DNA of 64,000 nucleotides, taken from positions 4,142,722-4,206,721 of the forward strand of contig NZ_CP054840.1 in the NCBI RefSeq assembly GCF_013363755.1, given 5' to 3'. Position 1 is the first letter of the stretch. Every line of letters starts with the position of its first letter. The translations under genes were made by a program, and so were the position numbers. Of this stretch, positions 37,722 through 47,384 are shown piece after piece. Origin of the DNA: Comamonas antarctica (GTDB lineage Bacteria; Pseudomonadota; Gammaproteobacteria; Burkholderiales; Burkholderiaceae_C). The notes under the pieces were generated by a model. That model was not told the DNA's origin, did not search any database, and was given only the letters and a program-made list of their open reading frames with translations.

Positions 37722-39053
37722 TTATGCGCGCGCCCGCAGGTGCTCGAGCTGGCCCAGCACGGCGCGCCCGCGCGCATCGCCCTGCACGAAGCCACGGACC
37801 TCGGGCAGCTGCAGCAGCACGGGCAGCAGGCCCACGCGGGCCGCAAACGCCTGCTCGATACGCTCGAAGGCTTCGTCCATCTCGCCCATCAGGAACAGTG
37901 CCGCGGCATGCGACACGCGCAGCGTCGGGCCCTCGTCGTCCTGGGCGCGGATCGCGCTCCAGGCGCTGGCATGGTCGCCGCAGCGCGCGTGGATGAACGC
38001 GAGATTGGAGTGGCACAGCGGCCACGCCAGGCTGTCGGCGCGCGCCTGGCGCGCGCGCTCGGCCACCTCGGCGCCCGGCGTGTGCGCGGCCTGCAGGGAG
38101 ATCGCGTAGAGGCTGGCTGCGGCGCTGTCGGGAAAGCGCGCGCACATGCCCGTCACCACGTCCACGGCTTGCGCCTGCTGTCCCAGCGCCAGCAGCGCGC
38201 GCGCGTACATGATCGAGATCGCCACCGAAAACGGCCGCAGCGCGTGCGCCGTCGCCAGCGCCGCCAGGGCCGGCTCCTGCCGGCCCTGTGCCAGCAGATG
38301 CCAGCCATGGTTGTAGTGCGTCGCAGCATCGTCGCCGGCATATTGCAGGGCGCGCTGGTGCAGCGGCTCGGCCTCGGCAAAGCGCCAGTGGCAATCGAGC
38401 AGATGGGCATAGGCCGTGACCGGCCCGCTGCCCGGGCAGCCGCGTTCGAGGGCCGGCGCCAGCAGCGCCAGGCCCTCGTCGAGGTGCGCGCGGCCGTCGG
38501 CCATGCCCGAGGTCACCTGCGCGGCCAGGCAGATCGCCAGATGCACGCGCGCGGCCAGGTAATCGCCGTTTTGCTGCAGCACGGCGCGCAGCAGCTGTTC
38601 GGACTGCTGCAGCGAGAAACGCGTGCGCAGGTGGATCAGGTTCTCGCAATGCGCCACGGTCTCGGCATGCAGCGCCGGGGCCTGCGCAATTTCCAACAAG
38701 CGGCGGTGGTACGCGGCCTGGTGCAGCGGCACGGGCACATTCATGCCGCCCGCGCGCTCGATGCAGTAGCCCTGTCCATACAGCGCCTTGATGCTGATCC
38801 CAGGTACCGCCGCCAGCGCCTTGCGTGCCTGCGCGACGCAGCGCGCCAGGCTCTCATCCGACATCGCGCGGCCGGCCCAGACCTGCTGCGAGAACTCGTC
38901 CTTGCGCACCACATGCGGCCAACGCACCAGCAGACGGTGCAGCACCGCCAGTTCCTTGGGCGCGAGATCGATCCTGGCGGCGTGCAGGTACACGTTGCCC
39001 TCGGCATCAACGGACAGCCCACCCCAGGGCAGCTTGCATTCGGACTCGGTCAT
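37722..39053 (-). CDS. Winged-helix transcriptional regulator with TPR-like repeats
   Basis: 443 aa. The N-terminal OmpR/ToxR/HilA-type DNA-binding domain (ARIDLAPKELAVLHRLLVRW through MSDESLARCVAQARKAL; about 10-105) is fused to about 300 residues of helical TPR-like repeats (THYNHGWHLLAQGRQEPALA is one). There is no receiver or membrane segment, so the input is probably a protein or small-molecule contact by the repeats. I chose ATG 39053. The 267 bp upstream, to the DUF4174 gene, are AT-richer and may hold the promoter. Target genes are unknown. Confidence 0.85.
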   Translation of the reverse strand: MTESECKLPWGGLSVDAEGNVYLHAARIDLAPKELAVLHRLLVRWPHVVRKDEFSQQVWAGRAMSDESLARCVAQARKALAAVPGISIKALYGQGYCIERAGGMNVPVPLHQAAYHRRLLEIAQAPALHAETVAHCENLIHLRTRFSLQQSEQLLRAVLQQNGDYLAARVHLAICLAAQVTSGMADGRAHLDEGLALLAPALERGCPGSGPVTAYAHLLDCHWRFAEAEPLHQRALQYAGDDAATHYNHGWHLLAQGRQEPALAALATAHALRPFSVAISIMYARALLALGQQAQAVDVVTGMCARFPDSAAASLYAISLQAAHTPGAEVAERARQARADSLAWPLCHSNLAFIHARCGDHASAWSAIRAQDDEGPTLRVSHAAALFLMGEMDEAFERIEQAFAARVGLLPVLLQLPEVRGFVQGDARGRAVLGQLEHLRARA

Positions 39054-39320
39054 GGCGATATGCGGCGCTCCGCATGGTGCGCGCCGTCGGAAACGGATGA
39101 GAAGCACTGATCCCTGCACCGTCTTTGGAACCCTCCTGAAGCGGCCCGCGGATTGTGGCGCGTGGCATGTAACGAGGTGTTGCATAAGCAAAAAGATGCA
39201 CTAATCCCTATGGGTTTTATGATCTAAATCAATTTTCTAAATCGTGCGTATAGCGGCTTTGCGCTCGACGGAAGCAGTGCGGATGGGTTAGGCCGCGCCT
39301 GCGCCGGGCAGCGGCAAGCC

Positions 39321-39761
39321 TCAGCGCGGCTGGCGCATGGGCATGCGATCGACTTCGGCAAATACCTCGTTGAGGTCGACGCCAGCGCCCTCGCGCAGCT
39401 TCACGCCGCCATCCTTGCCCACCAGTACGAAAGCTGCCGGCCCTTGCGCATCGAGCTCGAGCGCCTGCAACAGCGCCGCCGTATGCGCGGGTGCGAGCGG
39501 CTGATCGTTGCGGCTTCCTTTGCCGGCCACCACGGTGTAGAGCACCATGTCGCGCTCGCGGAAGGCCTCGCGCCCCGACGTCGCCCCCAGCGCTGCGCGC
39601 AGCTTGACCAGCAGGGGATCGCTGTCCCGGGGCACGACGACCACCACCGGCCGCGTTTTCCAGCGCTCGCCCTCCAGCGGATGGGGTTCGGCCAACGCAG
39701 CAGTGGCTGGCAAAGCCAGCGACAGGGCAGCGGCGGCATGGAGGGCAAGGCGGTTGTTCAT
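39321..39761 (-). CDS. Exported DUF4174-family protein
   Basis: 146 aa with a signal peptide (LALHAAAALSLALPATAALA). The mature part, WKTRPVVVVVPRDSDPL through RERDMVLYTVVAG to AAFVLVGKDGGVKLREG, follows the thioredoxin-fold-like DUF4174 pattern but has no cysteine pair. Function unknown. It lies 107 bp downstream of the gamma-glutamyltransferase gene, same strand. Confidence 0.82.
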   Translation of the reverse strand: MNNRLALHAAAALSLALPATAALAEPHPLEGERWKTRPVVVVVPRDSDPLLVKLRAALGATSGREAFRERDMVLYTVVAGKGSRNDQPLAPAHTAALLQALELDAQGPAAFVLVGKDGGVKLREGAGVDLNEVFAEVDRMPMRQPR

Positions 39762-39868
39762 GCAGTCATTGTTGCTGCGCTGTAACAGTTGCGTCGTAAG
39801 ACATGAGCGCAAGCTGCGCCCGACCGTCGAATCAGCCTCCGCCGTGCCCGGGCAGAGGCGGCCAGGGG

Positions 39869-41494
39869 TCAGCTGCCGATCGTGGTGCGCAAGGCCACGC
39901 CATCGCGGCCGGGATCGGCGCCGCCATGCAGTCCGTCGGGCTGCACCTGCATGCCATGCACCCAGCCGATGGTGTAGTTGTACGGGTTGCGGCCCACGCT
40001 GTAGCCGTCGGCTTCGAGCGCGCGCGTCGTATAGCGCGGGATGCGATTGCAGACGTCGATCGAATTGCTGGTGGAGGAAAAGCGCGGGGCGGAGACCGCT
40101 GCCTGCATTTCCATGCGGTGGTCGATGACGTTGAGCAGCACATGCAGCACGCCCATCGCGATCTGCGTGCCGCCGGGCGCGCCCAGCACCATGTCGAGCT
40201 GGCCGTCCTTGAAGGTCATGGTCGGGCAGGACGAGGTGAAGCGGCTCTTGCCGGGCTGGATGCTGCCGGCGCGACCCGGGCGCGGATCGAACACGCCCAT
40301 GCAGCCGTTGTACAGAAAGCCCATGCCCGGCGTGATCACGCCCGACGGCATGGCCAGCGAGTGCGTCATGGAGACGGCGTTGCCCTCGGCATCGACGATG
40401 CTCAGATGGGTGGTGTCCCGGGGCACGGGCGCGCCCGGATTGAAGCGTTGCACGTCGAAGCGCCGGCCTTCGCGGATCTGCTGCGCCGCGGCGCGCGCCA
40501 GGTCCTTGGACAGCAGCTGCTCCAGCGGCACCTCGAAGAAACGCGGGTCGCCGATATGCAGGTCCTTGTCCGTCGTGGCCTTCTTCATGGCTTCGCACAC
40601 CAGGCGGATGTACGCGGGGCTGTTGTGCTCCATCGCGCCCAGGTCGAAGTTCTCCAGGATGTTGAGCATCTCCAGCAGCATGGCGCCGCCCCCCGGGGGC
40701 TGGTTGGTGGTGATGCGCCGGTCGCGGTAGCTGCCCACCAGCGGCGCATTGCGCTGCACGCGGTATTGCGCCAGGTCCTCGAGGGTGATCAACGCCCCCA
40801 GCGATTGCAGGTGCGCCACCATCTTCTGCGCCAGTTCGCCCGCGTAGAACGGCGCTGCGCCTTCGTCGGCAATCTGGCGCAGCACCTGGGCCATGCCGGC
40901 ATTGCGCAGCGGGCTGCCGATCGGCTTGGGGCGGCCATCGGGCCGGCAGTACAGGGCGCGGCCTTCGTCGCTGTATTGCAGCCGCTCGAGATTGCCGACG
41001 CGGCCCATCGAGGGTTCGTCGATCCAGAAGGCATGCATGCCCGGGCGCACGAAATATCCGTCGCTGGCCCAGGCAATCGCGGGCTCCACGACCTGCTTCC
41101 AGGGCAGGCGCCCATGCGCGCGGTGCATTTCCGCCAGGCCCTTGAGCGTTGCCGGCACGCCAATGGACTGCGGGCCGATGTCGTTCACGCGCCCGGTCAG
41201 GATGAAGCCGAAGCCGTCCTTGGTCTCGCCTTCGAGCAGGTGCTCCCACATGTCCTCGCGCGCGGCCAGCGGCGCGGGCGAATGGAAGTCGAAATACTCG
41301 TGCACGCCGGCGCCGGGCAGGTACACGGCGGCGGTGCCAAAGCCCGCGATACCGCACATCAGCGGATCGACCACGGTCTGCGCCAGCGCCGTGGCCACGG
41401 CGGCGTCCACCGCGTTGCCGCCGGCGCGCAGGATCTCGATTCCGGATTCGGCTGCCTCGGGCTGAGGGCAGACGACCATTGCTTCTTTTTTCAT
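39869..41494 (-). CDS. Gamma-glutamyltransferase-family enzyme
   Basis: 541 aa Ntn-hydrolase. The nucleophile is Thr362 in TTHLSIVDAEGNAVSMTHSL, where autoprocessing should cut before it; GAPGGTQI near the C-terminus is the family glycine motif. Unlike secreted GGTs it has no signal peptide, so it should act in the cytosol, perhaps on gamma-glutamyl or cephalosporin-like amides. I chose ATG 41494. It lies 72 bp downstream of a Bug receptor on the same strand, so uptake and hydrolysis of one substrate may be linked. Confidence 0.88.
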   Translation of the reverse strand: MKKEAMVVCPQPEAAESGIEILRAGGNAVDAAVATALAQTVVDPLMCGIAGFGTAAVYLPGAGVHEYFDFHSPAPLAAREDMWEHLLEGETKDGFGFILTGRVNDIGPQSIGVPATLKGLAEMHRAHGRLPWKQVVEPAIAWASDGYFVRPGMHAFWIDEPSMGRVGNLERLQYSDEGRALYCRPDGRPKPIGSPLRNAGMAQVLRQIADEGAAPFYAGELAQKMVAHLQSLGALITLEDLAQYRVQRNAPLVGSYRDRRITTNQPPGGGAMLLEMLNILENFDLGAMEHNSPAYIRLVCEAMKKATTDKDLHIGDPRFFEVPLEQLLSKDLARAAAQQIREGRRFDVQRFNPGAPVPRDTTHLSIVDAEGNAVSMTHSLAMPSGVITPGMGFLYNGCMGVFDPRPGRAGSIQPGKSRFTSSCPTMTFKDGQLDMVLGAPGGTQIAMGVLHVLLNVIDHRMEMQAAVSAPRFSSTSNSIDVCNRIPRYTTRALEADGYSVGRNPYNYTIGWVHGMQVQPDGLHGGADPGRDGVALRTTIGS

Positions 41495-41566
41495 GGCAGG
41501 GGGAAAAAAGCCCCATGAGCGCCGGTGCACGGCCGCATGGGGCAATGTTGAAAGGCAGGCCGGGGT

Positions 41567-42553
41567 TTACTTGCTGTTCAAATCCAGCGATTGCAGGGTC
41601 GGCCCCCAGGCGGCCACGTCGCGCGCAGTCGTCTCCATCACCAGCGACGCCGGACCCGAAACCGGGATCACGCCCAGCGTCTTCAGGCGCGCCTGCACGC
41701 TGGGGTTCTGGTGGAAGGACTCCGTAGCCTTGTTCAGCTTCTCGATGATGGCCGGCGGCGTGCCGGCACGCGCCACCACGGCGCTCCAGCCCATGTTGTC
41801 GAAGCCCTTCACGCCCAGTTCGCTGGCCGTCGGCACATCGGGCAGTTCGGGCAGGCGCTGCGGCGACAGCACGGCCAGCGGGTTGAGCTTCTTGTTCAGG
41901 ATGTGCGGCAGCGCCGTGCCGTAGACCGGCGCCATGATTTCGGTCTGCCCGCCAATCGCCGCCATGATCCCGTCGGACTCGCCCTTGTAGGGAATGTGGG
42001 TCATGGAGATGCCCAGCTTCTTCGACAGCAGTTCCACCGCCAGGTGGGTCGAGTTGCCCAGACCCGCGGACGAGTAATTGAGCTTGCCCGGGGCCGCCTT
42101 GGCTTTTTCCGTGAGTTCCTTGAGCGAGGTGATGCCGGTCTTGGGGTTGGCGCTGAGCACGAAGGGCACGGTGGTCAGCATCGCGACGCCGGTGAAATCC
42201 TTCTCCGGGGTGTAGGGCAGCGGCTTGTAGGTGAACTGGTTCAGCACCATCAGCGACACGCTGCCGTACAGCAGCGAGTAGCCGTCGGCCGGCTGGCTCA
42301 GCAGGCTCTGCGCGGCGATGATGCCGCCCGCGCCGGGCTTGTTCTCCACCACGATGGTGGCACCGATGGCCTTGCCCGCATGCTCCGCCCAAAGCCGGGC
42401 AATCGTGTCCGAGCTGCCACCCGGTGCCTGGGAAACGATCAGGCGCACGGGGCGCTCGGGATAGGCATGCTGCGCGTAGGCGGCAGAGCTGCCGATGGCG
42501 CACAGTGCGGCGCAGGCCAGCAGCCGGGAAGCACGGGGAAAAGCATTTGACAC
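41567..42553 (-). CDS. Bug/TctC-family periplasmic receptor
   Basis: Third orphan receptor, 328 aa. GTG start at 42553 with AAGGA upstream; signal peptide ending SAAYA; then HAYPERPVRLIVSQAPGGSSD, ENKPGAGGIIAAQ and IPYKGESDGIMA. It diverges from the LysR gene at 42658 across 104 bp carrying twin operator boxes. No TctA/B genes are near. Confidence 0.93.
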   Translation of the reverse strand: MSNAFPRASRLLACAALCAIGSSAAYAQHAYPERPVRLIVSQAPGGSSDTIARLWAEHAGKAIGATIVVENKPGAGGIIAAQSLLSQPADGYSLLYGSVSLMVLNQFTYKPLPYTPEKDFTGVAMLTTVPFVLSANPKTGITSLKELTEKAKAAPGKLNYSSAGLGNSTHLAVELLSKKLGISMTHIPYKGESDGIMAAIGGQTEIMAPVYGTALPHILNKKLNPLAVLSPQRLPELPDVPTASELGVKGFDNMGWSAVVARAGTPPAIIEKLNKATESFHQNPSVQARLKTLGVIPVSGPASLVMETTARDVAAWGPTLQSLDLNSK

Positions 42554-42583
42554 GGGCGATCCTTGGACTTAGAAGACACAAAA

Positions 42584-42601
42584 CATGAAGGTATTTTCAT
42601 G
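42584..42601. promoter_or_regulatory. LysR operator box 1
   Basis: CATGAAGGTATTTTCATG is an 18-bp dyad (CATGAA/TTCATG). It lies 30 bp upstream of the Bug gene start. A near-identical box is at 42643-42660. Confidence 0.6.
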
Positions 42602-42642
42602 CTGTGTATTGGCTAACACCTAATGAAAATGCGAACTGCATT

Positions 42643-42660
42643 CATGAAGGTTTTCTCATG
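42643..42660. promoter_or_regulatory. LysR operator box 2, over the lysR start
   Basis: CATGAAGGTTTTCTCATG repeats box 1 with two changes. Its last three bases are the lysR start codon and GAAGG within it is the ribosome binding site. Regulator binding here would repress its own gene. Confidence 0.6.
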
Positions 42661-43602
42661 ATTGAAAAAATGGACAGCAGCAACTGGGCACGCCGCCTGA
42701 AGATCAAGCACCTCGAACTGTTCCTCGCGCTCGACGAGGCCGGCACGCTGACGCAGGCCGCCGAGCGCCTGCACATGACGCAATCGGCCATGTCGCACTG
42801 GCTGGCCGAAATGGAGGGCGTGGTCGGCACGCCGCTGGTGGTGCGCGGCCGCAAGCTGCAGCTGACGCCCTCGGGCCAGTTGCTCAAGCAGCTGGCCATC
42901 AATGTGCTGGGCGACATCCAGCACACCGGCAAGGCGCTGAGCGCGGTGGCTGCCGGGCGCGTGCCGCGGCTGAACATCGGCAGTGTCTGGGCGGGTATTG
43001 CCGGCGGCTTGCCACAGGCCATTTCCGCGTTCCAGGAGCTGCATCAGGATGTCGCCATATCCATCCATGACGGCCCGTTTGCCAGCCTGCTCGAAGGGCT
43101 GGAGTCGCGCGCCATGGACGCGGTGATCGGCGTGCTCGATGCGCGCGCGCACCGCGACGGCCTGGAGCATAAGGTGCTGTTCGAAGACCGCGTGGCGGTG
43201 GTGATCGGGCGCGGCAGCAAGTTCTGGCCGCAACCCGCGGCGCCGACTTTCGCGCAACTGCTGCGCGCGCGCTGGGTCATGCCGCCCGGCGGCACGCTGA
43301 CGCGCACCCAGTTCGATGCGTTTCTCCTCGAGCAAGGCGCCTCCTGGCTGGCGCCGCGGGCCGAAACCGCTTCGCTGGCCATGATGCAGGCGCTGTTGAG
43401 CAAGGGCGATTACGTGGGCGTGTGCTCCGAGTCCATGGCCGATGAGATGGTGGGCGCAGGCCTGTTCCGCAAGCTGCCCATGGGCTCCGCCATCCGCTTC
43501 GGCCCGATCACCGTGATGTGGAATTCGGACCATGTGAACTCCACGTTGAAGGACTTCATCGCCTGCCTGCGCAGCGCGTGCCGCGAACTGCAGCGGCCCT
43601 GA
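42658..43602 (+). CDS. LysR-family regulator
   Basis: 314 aa. Winged helix AGTLTQAAERLHMTQSAMSH; ligand domain begins RVPRLNIGSVWAGIAGGLPQ. The start at 42658 is fixed by GAAGG seven bases upstream, both inside operator box 2. Divergent from the Bug/GGT genes and their probable regulator. Its stop overlaps or abuts the DUF4153 gene. Confidence 0.9.
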   Translation: MIEKMDSSNWARRLKIKHLELFLALDEAGTLTQAAERLHMTQSAMSHWLAEMEGVVGTPLVVRGRKLQLTPSGQLLKQLAINVLGDIQHTGKALSAVAAGRVPRLNIGSVWAGIAGGLPQAISAFQELHQDVAISIHDGPFASLLEGLESRAMDAVIGVLDARAHRDGLEHKVLFEDRVAVVIGRGSKFWPQPAAPTFAQLLRARWVMPPGGTLTRTQFDAFLLEQGASWLAPRAETASLAMMQALLSKGDYVGVCSESMADEMVGAGLFRKLPMGSAIRFGPITVMWNSDHVNSTLKDFIACLRSACRELQRP

Positions 43603-43625
43603 TGCGCGCCGCTACACTGGGCCGC

Positions 43626-45464
43626 ATGCCATTGCCCAGCACCCTGATTTCCGCGCCTGATTCTCTTGATCGACCTTCAACGGCCGTGCGCAACGGCCTG
43701 CTGGCCATGGGCCTGCTGCAAGGCCTGCTGACGCTGGCGCTGGTGCATGCGCAGTGGACGCCCGGCTGGAAGGCGCTGGCGCTGCTGCTGATCCTGCTGC
43801 CGCCGCTGTTCATGGCCATGGCCGTCACGCGCTGGCGCGATGCGCGGCTCTGGGCCGGCGGCGCGGCGATGGCCGGCGTGGCGGGCGTGATGGCGGGCTG
43901 GGTGGTCTGGGGACTGCGCCAGTCGCCGCAGCACGACGGGGGCGTGTTCGTCGGCCTGGGCGTTGCCGCGTCGCTGTGGTGGTTTGTCGCCTTGCCCTGG
44001 TTCCAGGGCTTTCTGGGCCAGGGCCGCTGGCGCGTGGCTTATGCCGCGCACTTTGCGCTGGCCTGGAACAACGCGCTGATGCTGGCGCTGGCGGCGCTGT
44101 GCGTGCACCTGGTCTGGGGCGTGCTGTGGCTCTGGGCCGGGCTGTTCGCACTGGTCAAGGTGCGGCTGTTCGTCGAGCTGTTTTCCGCAGAGTGGTTTGT
44201 CTACACGCTCACGGGCCTGCTCGCGGGCCTGGGGCTGTGGCTGGCGCGCACGCAGCAGCGGCCCATCCAGATGATGCTGCAGACCCTGCTGGTGCTCGGG
44301 CGCCTGCTGCTGCCGCTGCTGGCCTGGGTGCTGGTGTTCTTCGTGCTGGCGCTGCTGTTCACGGGCGTCGAGGGCCTGTGGGCGACGCGGTTTGCGGCCG
44401 CGCTGCTGATGGGCGTGCTGATCCTGCACACCTGGCTGGTGAATGCGGTCTACCAGGACGGAGCGGCGCCGCACGCGCCGTATGCGCGCCTCCTGCAGTG
44501 GCTGGTCAACGCCAGCCTGATCGTCATGCCGGTGCTGGCCACGCTGGCCTGCGTGGCCATCGGCCTGCGCGTGCGGCAGTACGGCTGGACGTTGGAACGC
44601 GTCTGGGCGGCCGCGGCCGCGGGCGTGCTGTGGCTTTACGCCGTGGGTTATGCCTGCGCCGCGGCCCACAGCCTGCGCCAGGGCGCGGCACGCCCCTGGC
44701 TGCCCTGGCTTGCGCCCGTCAACCAGGCGATGTCGCTGTTGGTGCTGGCCGTGCTGCTGGCGCTGCAGACCCCCGTGCTTGACGGCCAGCGCATTGGCGC
44801 CGCGAGCCAGCGCGAGCGCCTGCGCGCCGATCCAGCGCAGGCCAGCCTGGACCGTCTGGCCGATCTCAAATGGGGCTATGGCCGCCATGGCGCCGCCGCC
44901 ATCGAGGCCCTGGCCCAGGACCCTGGTTTCCAGGATCCCGAACTGCGCCAGCAGCTGGAAAAAGTGCGCAGCTCCGCCACGCGCCTCGATCTGCCCGCGG
45001 CGCCGCGCCAGCCTGAAACCGTCGACCTGGCCGCGGCGCAGGCGCGCATCAAGACCCCTGCCGGCATGCAGCGCCCGCAGCCCGACTGGTGGCAGTGGTG
45101 GAGCCAGCAGACACTCGATCAGTATTGGGCGGAACAATGCCGGTTCGCGGGTGCCGACTGTGTCGTGCTGTCGGGCGACTGGGACCAGGACCAGCAGCTC
45201 GATCACCTGCTGTGCAATCTGAAGGACAACGGCAACCGCAGTTGTCGCCTCAGCGCGCGCGCGGCCGATGGGCAATGGGAGGACCAGGGCGAGGTGGCAT
45301 GGGGCAAGACCTATTCGGCCGACGCGAAACGCGCGGCCAATGACGCCTTGCGCGAGGGCCGCATCGGCGCCGAGCGCCCGCGCTGGCCGCAGTGGCAGCT
45401 GCCGCAGCAGTTGGCCGCGGGCGATGCGCGGCCATTCACGGGACGGCTGCAGGCGCCGGATTGA
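43626..45464 (+). CDS. DUF4153-type integral membrane protein
   Basis: 612 aa. About 10-11 hydrophobic helices fill residues 20-390 and a soluble C-terminal part follows (WWQWWSQQTLDQYWAEQCRF; DWDQDQQLDHLLCN). This fits the DUF4153/DUF4173-like membrane family of unknown function; the Asp-rich stretch DWDQDQ could bind a cation. Start ATG 43626; an ATG at 43602 overlapping the lysR stop would add eight residues. Possibly co-transcribed with lysR, but no functional link is visible. Confidence 0.75.
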   Translation: MPLPSTLISAPDSLDRPSTAVRNGLLAMGLLQGLLTLALVHAQWTPGWKALALLLILLPPLFMAMAVTRWRDARLWAGGAAMAGVAGVMAGWVVWGLRQSPQHDGGVFVGLGVAASLWWFVALPWFQGFLGQGRWRVAYAAHFALAWNNALMLALAALCVHLVWGVLWLWAGLFALVKVRLFVELFSAEWFVYTLTGLLAGLGLWLARTQQRPIQMMLQTLLVLGRLLLPLLAWVLVFFVLALLFTGVEGLWATRFAAALLMGVLILHTWLVNAVYQDGAAPHAPYARLLQWLVNASLIVMPVLATLACVAIGLRVRQYGWTLERVWAAAAAGVLWLYAVGYACAAAHSLRQGAARPWLPWLAPVNQAMSLLVLAVLLALQTPVLDGQRIGAASQRERLRADPAQASLDRLADLKWGYGRHGAAAIEALAQDPGFQDPELRQQLEKVRSSATRLDLPAAPRQPETVDLAAAQARIKTPAGMQRPQPDWWQWWSQQTLDQYWAEQCRFAGADCVVLSGDWDQDQQLDHLLCNLKDNGNRSCRLSARAADGQWEDQGEVAWGKTYSADAKRAANDALREGRIGAERPRWPQWQLPQQLAAGDARPFTGRLQAPD

Positions 45465-45667
45465 CGAACCGCTGACGCTTGGTTTGCGCCATGTGTCGCG
45501 TCAAGTGGCACCAAGGTCCCATGCGCCGCTGGGGACGCGATCGCTAGCATTCGACCTATCCCGCAACGTATAGGCCGACCATGCATGCATGTCCTGGGTT
45601 CCGGTTCTTCCCCTCCTGCCGCGGCTTGCGCGCAGGGTAGATTCCTGCGTCTCGAGCGCTTCCGGCC

Positions 45668-47353
45668 ATGCTTGCCGCTGCCGTTTCACTGCTGCAACAG
45701 CATCCCGAGATCGCGCTTTTTCTGGTGCTGGCGCTGGGCTATGCGCTCGGGCAGATCCGCTTTGGCCCGATCCAGCTGGGCGGCATCTGCGGCACCCTGA
45801 TCGTGGCGCTGGTCGTGGGCCAGCTCGACATCCATCTTTCGGACGGCGTGAAGAACACCTTCTTCATGCTGTTCATCTTTGCGCTGGGCTATGCCGGCGG
45901 CCCGCAGTTCTTTGCCAATCTCGACGCCAAGGGGCTCAGGATGGGCCTGCTGTGCGTGGTCGAGGTGGTGGTGGTGCTGGCGCTGGTATTGGCCGCGGCC
46001 TGGTGGCTGGCGCTGGACCAGGGCACGGCCGCCGGGCTGATGGCCGGCGCGGCCACCGAGTCGGCCGTGGTGGGCACGGCCACCGATGCGCTCTCCAAGC
46101 TGCCGCTGCCCGGCGATGCGATACGCCAACTGCAGGCCAATGTGGTCACGGCTTATTCGATCACCTATGTGTTCGGCCTGATTGCCATCGTCGTTGCCAC
46201 CAGCCAGGTGTTTCCGCTGCTGCTGCGCGTGGACCTGCGCGCCGAGGCCGATCGCCTGTGGCAGAACATGGGCGGCGGCGCCGAGGATGCGGGCGCGGCC
46301 AGCGCCACGCCTGAAATGGTCGGGCGGGTCTACGAAGTGGTGCATGGCCATGGCCGCACGCTGCAGACCTTGGCGGAACTGCTGCGGGGCCAGGTGGCGA
46401 TCGAACGCGTGCTGCGCCAGGGCCGGGCGCTGGACGTGGTGCCCGGGCTGCGCCTGCAGGCCGGCGACCAGGTGCTGGCCATCGGCCGGCGCGAGGTGCT
46501 GGTGGGCGTGGCGGAGCTGCTGGGCCGCGAGTTCGCCGACACCGCGGCTTTCGATGCCGTGGTCGAGACCACCGAGGTGGTGCTCACGCGGCGCGCCTAC
46601 TTCGGCGCCACGCTGCAGGCGCTGCGCGCGGCCCTGCCGCCCAAGGTGCAGCTGCTGGGGCTGCTGCGCCACGGCCACGCCATGCCGCTGCTGCCCGACA
46701 TGGCGCTGCGCCAGGGCGATGTGCTCAAGCTGTACGGCCCCGTTGCCGACATGCAGCAGGCAACTGCCCTCGCCGGCCAGCGCGTGCGCATCTCGTCGCG
46801 CACCAACCTCAGCTATGCCTCGGCCGGCATCCTGCTGGGCGTGTTCATCGGCGGCTTCAGCGTGTCGCTGGGCGGCATTCCCTTCTCGCTGGGCACGGGC
46901 GGCGGCGCGCTGCTCACGGGCCTGGCCTTTGGCTGGTACCAGGCCAAGCATCCGCAGCGACTGGGCATTCCGCCCGATGCGCTGGCGCTGATGAAGGACC
47001 TGGGCCTGGCGACCTTCATTGCCTGCGTCGGGCTGGCCTCGGGGCCGCAGGCGCTGTCGCTGATACGCGAGTTCGGCGTGGCGCTGCCGCTGGTGGGCGT
47101 GGCCGTGGCGCTGGTGCCGGCCTGCATGTCGCTGTTCATCGGCCACCGGCTGCTCAAGCTCGATGCCCCGGTGCTGCTGGGTGCGATCGCGGGCCAGCAA
47201 TGCAGCACGCCGGCGCTCAGCGCGGTGCAGAACGCCGCCGGCAACACCACCCCGCTGCTGGGCTACACCATCACCTACGCCATCTCGAACGTGGTGTTGC
47301 CGCTGATGGGCCCGCTGATCGTGGCGCTCGCCGGCATGCTGCCACCCCGTTGA
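45668..47353 (+). CDS. aspT: AspT-type aspartate:alanine antiporter, paralogue 1
   Basis: 561 aa, the usual length. Two blocks of about five helices (1-190 and 380-561) surround two TrkA-C-like cytoplasmic domains (about 215-370). The family signature repeats are present: GAATESAVVGTATDAL in the first half and GAIAGQQCSTPALSAVQN in the second. AspT exchanges aspartate in for alanine out, making a proton motive force when combined with decarboxylation. It is 31 bp upstream of a second AspT. The 203 bp before it hold no gene. Confidence 0.88.
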   Translation: MLAAAVSLLQQHPEIALFLVLALGYALGQIRFGPIQLGGICGTLIVALVVGQLDIHLSDGVKNTFFMLFIFALGYAGGPQFFANLDAKGLRMGLLCVVEVVVVLALVLAAAWWLALDQGTAAGLMAGAATESAVVGTATDALSKLPLPGDAIRQLQANVVTAYSITYVFGLIAIVVATSQVFPLLLRVDLRAEADRLWQNMGGGAEDAGAASATPEMVGRVYEVVHGHGRTLQTLAELLRGQVAIERVLRQGRALDVVPGLRLQAGDQVLAIGRREVLVGVAELLGREFADTAAFDAVVETTEVVLTRRAYFGATLQALRAALPPKVQLLGLLRHGHAMPLLPDMALRQGDVLKLYGPVADMQQATALAGQRVRISSRTNLSYASAGILLGVFIGGFSVSLGGIPFSLGTGGGALLTGLAFGWYQAKHPQRLGIPPDALALMKDLGLATFIACVGLASGPQALSLIREFGVALPLVGVAVALVPACMSLFIGHRLLKLDAPVLLGAIAGQQCSTPALSAVQNAAGNTTPLLGYTITYAISNVVLPLMGPLIVALAGMLPPR

Positions 47354-47384
47354 CCCGACTGCTTTCGACGCAAGGAACCGATCC

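Noticed and set aside
39321..42581. 1086-residue frame spanning the DUF4174 gene, the gamma-glutamyltransferase region and the Bug gene
   Set aside because: Only the last 146 codons are real; the rest is a shadow of two recognised genes in other frames.
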